Positions 63,401 through 64,000 of a DNA stretch of 64,000 nt are shown here, in pieces. The notes beneath the pieces are model-generated. The model ran no database searches and had not been told where the DNA came from. It was given only the letters and a program-made list of their open reading frames with translations. Numbering within the stretch: position 1 is the stretch's first letter; every line of letters begins with the position of its first letter. Source of the DNA: Crambe crambe (taxonomy: Eukaryota > Porifera > Demospongiae > Poecilosclerida > Crambeidae); NCBI GenBank assembly GCA_963924555.1, contig OZ004589.1:4154001-4218000 (forward strand), in the 5' to 3' direction. The translations under genes were made by a program, and so were the position numbers.

Positions 63401-64000
63401 TGAAATGTGTATTAATAAGGACTGCAAAGAATTTGTCACAAGGCCTTCAGCAGAGTACATGAATCGCATTGCACTTTTCTTACCAGTGAGGGCAGAGGCT
63501 CTAAAAAAATTTGAAAATGAGATATTTCCAGATAAAAAAAGGGAGCCCCATGTTTCCACTGAAATCTTCTGTACAAAGGAACCTGATACAAAAAAATTTG
63601 AAGAAAATGTACGGAAGCAAGTGAATAAACTCACAACAAGCACTCTCATTAACCAACAAAATGGAAGTGACCTCTGCCACCTTTTTAGCCGAAAAAACCT
63701 CACAGCCGAACAAACACAAGACCTCCTCAACTTTAGAGAGATTGGCCAGAGTGACTATGATGCAGGGGTGGAGTATTATGTGATCCGAAAGCCAAGCATA
63801 AAACCACCAAAACATCGCAAACGTCTCTTAACATTCACTGAGAGAAGATCAAGGAGGAAAAAGGTATCTGCCGTGGAAAGGGAAAGGAAGCTTCAAATAG
63901 AATGTTGGAAAAAACGAGTAGCATTTTCCACAACTACAGGAGCACAATTGCAAGCTGGATATGAACAGGTCATAGAGCTGCCTCGGGCAATAGCTATGAG
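60441..64000 (+). CDS. Long intact Cys-rich protein, probably transposon-derived (DUF6589-like), runs off the window
   Basis: From ATG 60441 the frame stays open to the window edge: 1186 codons and two bases with no stop and no intron. The N-terminal 230 residues have paired Cys motifs (CQPCILCKK, CICRPC, CKTCGKNL, CYTCYKSH) that look like zinc-binding clusters, starting MSRSSRADRNLRLVTSHVHP. The middle has no recognised motif; residues about 610-640 are a basic, Ser/Thr-rich spacer. Residues about 738-795 carry FLEGDQATYERLQSIKREYG, then PFPGDWHILKNF and YYDAGLRDLALASGYHP. The GDQ...PGDWH pattern recalls the DUF6589 family, which is repeated in coral, sponge and fungal genomes. C-terminal CHSIGVDEAHEMCINKDCK may be a metal or catalytic site. 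Intronless, next to transposon debris. Function unknown; a multicopy element is inferred. Confidence 0.8.
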   Translation, partial: MSRSSRADRNLRLVTSHVHPGQPCQPCILCKKDNQSKYFHPKSWKDASLLDCLKQYEPSLDIEPQSCICRPCRNELNEVKDITNTGFVPRWRKSNKGITKSCAIPECANTAQKITKLANRSTILQLFSIENESDTDSSDEGVPLCTEHYGAWYRHSNPPHKRCKTCGKNLTDKSRPYPQPKLIQQFLQENTDFSAEINPDDRACYTCYKSHLVTIQQINSSNNSANPDLGKLLDKIKEDIQATCNIHTIESAILYTSNVTALYVGEILLKHTAILLPEVNDFFHTKLKEIIQQCNIPLNSDYSTITPTWLRSKLSTVLEPHMAYRCSIKKCGTVLYRYGGDMLHALNKALGQVRNLTQKLTSEEQFQQQLSETCLTLNSKFHASIKDMVKQDALSPHNIEDFDLDSFIRDLDPSIWKAICLLTQPPSEKAKKGTSSSHNIRKIRRCFCVCALMFSTDSRCSFPMHTLIADAVETCGGSARLKKLLNRLGVCASIDTHDRYIQYRVQKKLKEGPMANYPQRTFMLVSVDNLDYLLGFARIFCGKQQSSWHGTTIQVVQPQPLALTDTTPSDPSTTLTQCKRLHSALTPCASPAKESSLHSPVTKKQRRMRTGKENKSATHNEAITTATMMGHTADLRKPNLKLVDFKLSSIDKQSLQKIGGVFTQYMLLKFARTEHNETVTNLQSYLTIVNGLKAPECSNIIYYKILHQRCDDKETLLNSINEVYTEFIATGKKNIMFLEGDQATYERLQSIKREYGQDLSWMIPFPGDWHILKNFQEVLIKIYYDAGLRDLALASGYHPNSVCSNFKRTHNFLMEVWEALYRSFLSIFTSEKGEGEPNLLTSTAAWISSFPPSTEQASAQRNLCEMFTDLSEKSNYQDDFQEFMNTKMKENEIFKFWGQFVLQDCYAYVSLYLAVRSGNWKLRMASIKSMAALFSAFDRQKYQKLIPQHITDLLTIPKDDLSKLESGGFTVSIKGRPCHSIGVDEAHEMCINKDCKEFVTRPSAEYMNRIALFLPVRAEALKKFENEIFPDKKREPHVSTEIFCTKEPDTKKFEENVRKQVNKLTTSTLINQQNGSDLCHLFSRKNLTAEQTQDLLNFREIGQSDYDAGVEYYVIRKPSIKPPKHRKRLLTFTERRSRRKKVSAVERERKLQIECWKKRVAFSTTTGAQLQAGYEQVIELPRAIAM

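Overview
The window is nuclear DNA from an animal with a compact, AT-rich genome: genes are cut by many short spliceosomal introns (mostly GT-AG) and lie almost back to back. The gene families and transposon families (P-element/THAP9-like, hAT/DUF4371-like, a GH76-somatomedin B protein, a coral/sponge-type type II glycosyltransferase-like protein) point to an early-branching metazoan, most likely a demosponge such as Amphimedon. That taxonomic call is inference from gene content, not from a marker gene. No tRNA, rRNA, CRISPR array, operator or bacterial-type operon was seen.

Layout. 1-3200 is transposon debris: a frameshifted P-element-like transposase on the minus strand and an accessory-ORF remnant on the plus strand. 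3200-5340 is mostly empty apart from a possible 75-residue two-exon gene. 5345-8679 (+) is ZRANB2. 9427-12715 (-) is a GLIS1/3-type zinc finger factor. 12958-14256 (+) is GFER. 14278-18621 (-) is mitochondrial EARS2. 18715-21715 (-) is ZNG1 (CBWD). 21814-23230 (+) is TYW2/TRMT12. 23291-28693 (+) is a secreted GH76 protein with somatomedin B modules. 29061-34104 (-) is a 22-exon leucine-rich-repeat protein without a name. 34545-43761 (-) is MTREX (MTR4). 43840-48905 (+) is ORC2. 48958-50376 (-) is SIRT6. 50479-56001 (+) is EFCAB7. 56353-57708 (-) is a single-exon type II membrane glycosyltransferase-like protein. 58534-59640 (+) is a broken hAT/DUF4371-type transposase. 60441 to the right edge (+) is an uninterrupted reading frame of at least 1186 codons for a cysteine-rich, probably transposon-derived protein.

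Gene models were joined by hand from splice sites. For most genes every exon junction keeps frame and the total length is close to the human protein (MTREX 1037 aa, EARS2 521 aa, ZNG1 364 aa, SIRT6 295 aa, ORC2 529 aa).

The clearest structural theme is gene packing. Four head-to-head pairs share intergenic gaps of 78-242 bp (GLIS/GFER, ZNG1/TYW2, MTREX/ORC2, SIRT6/EFCAB7). Two tail-to-tail pairs have stop codons 21-52 bp apart (GFER/EARS2, ORC2/SIRT6). ZNG1 and EARS2 lie in tandem with 93 bp between stop and start. Larger introns are where mobile DNA accumulates: inverted-repeat elements with clear target-site duplications, a LINE scrap and dispersed repeats. The most unusual items are the GH76-somatomedin B fusion, the long intact ORF at the right edge, and the set of bidirectional promoters linking housekeeping genes of DNA replication, RNA decay, chromatin and tRNA modification.
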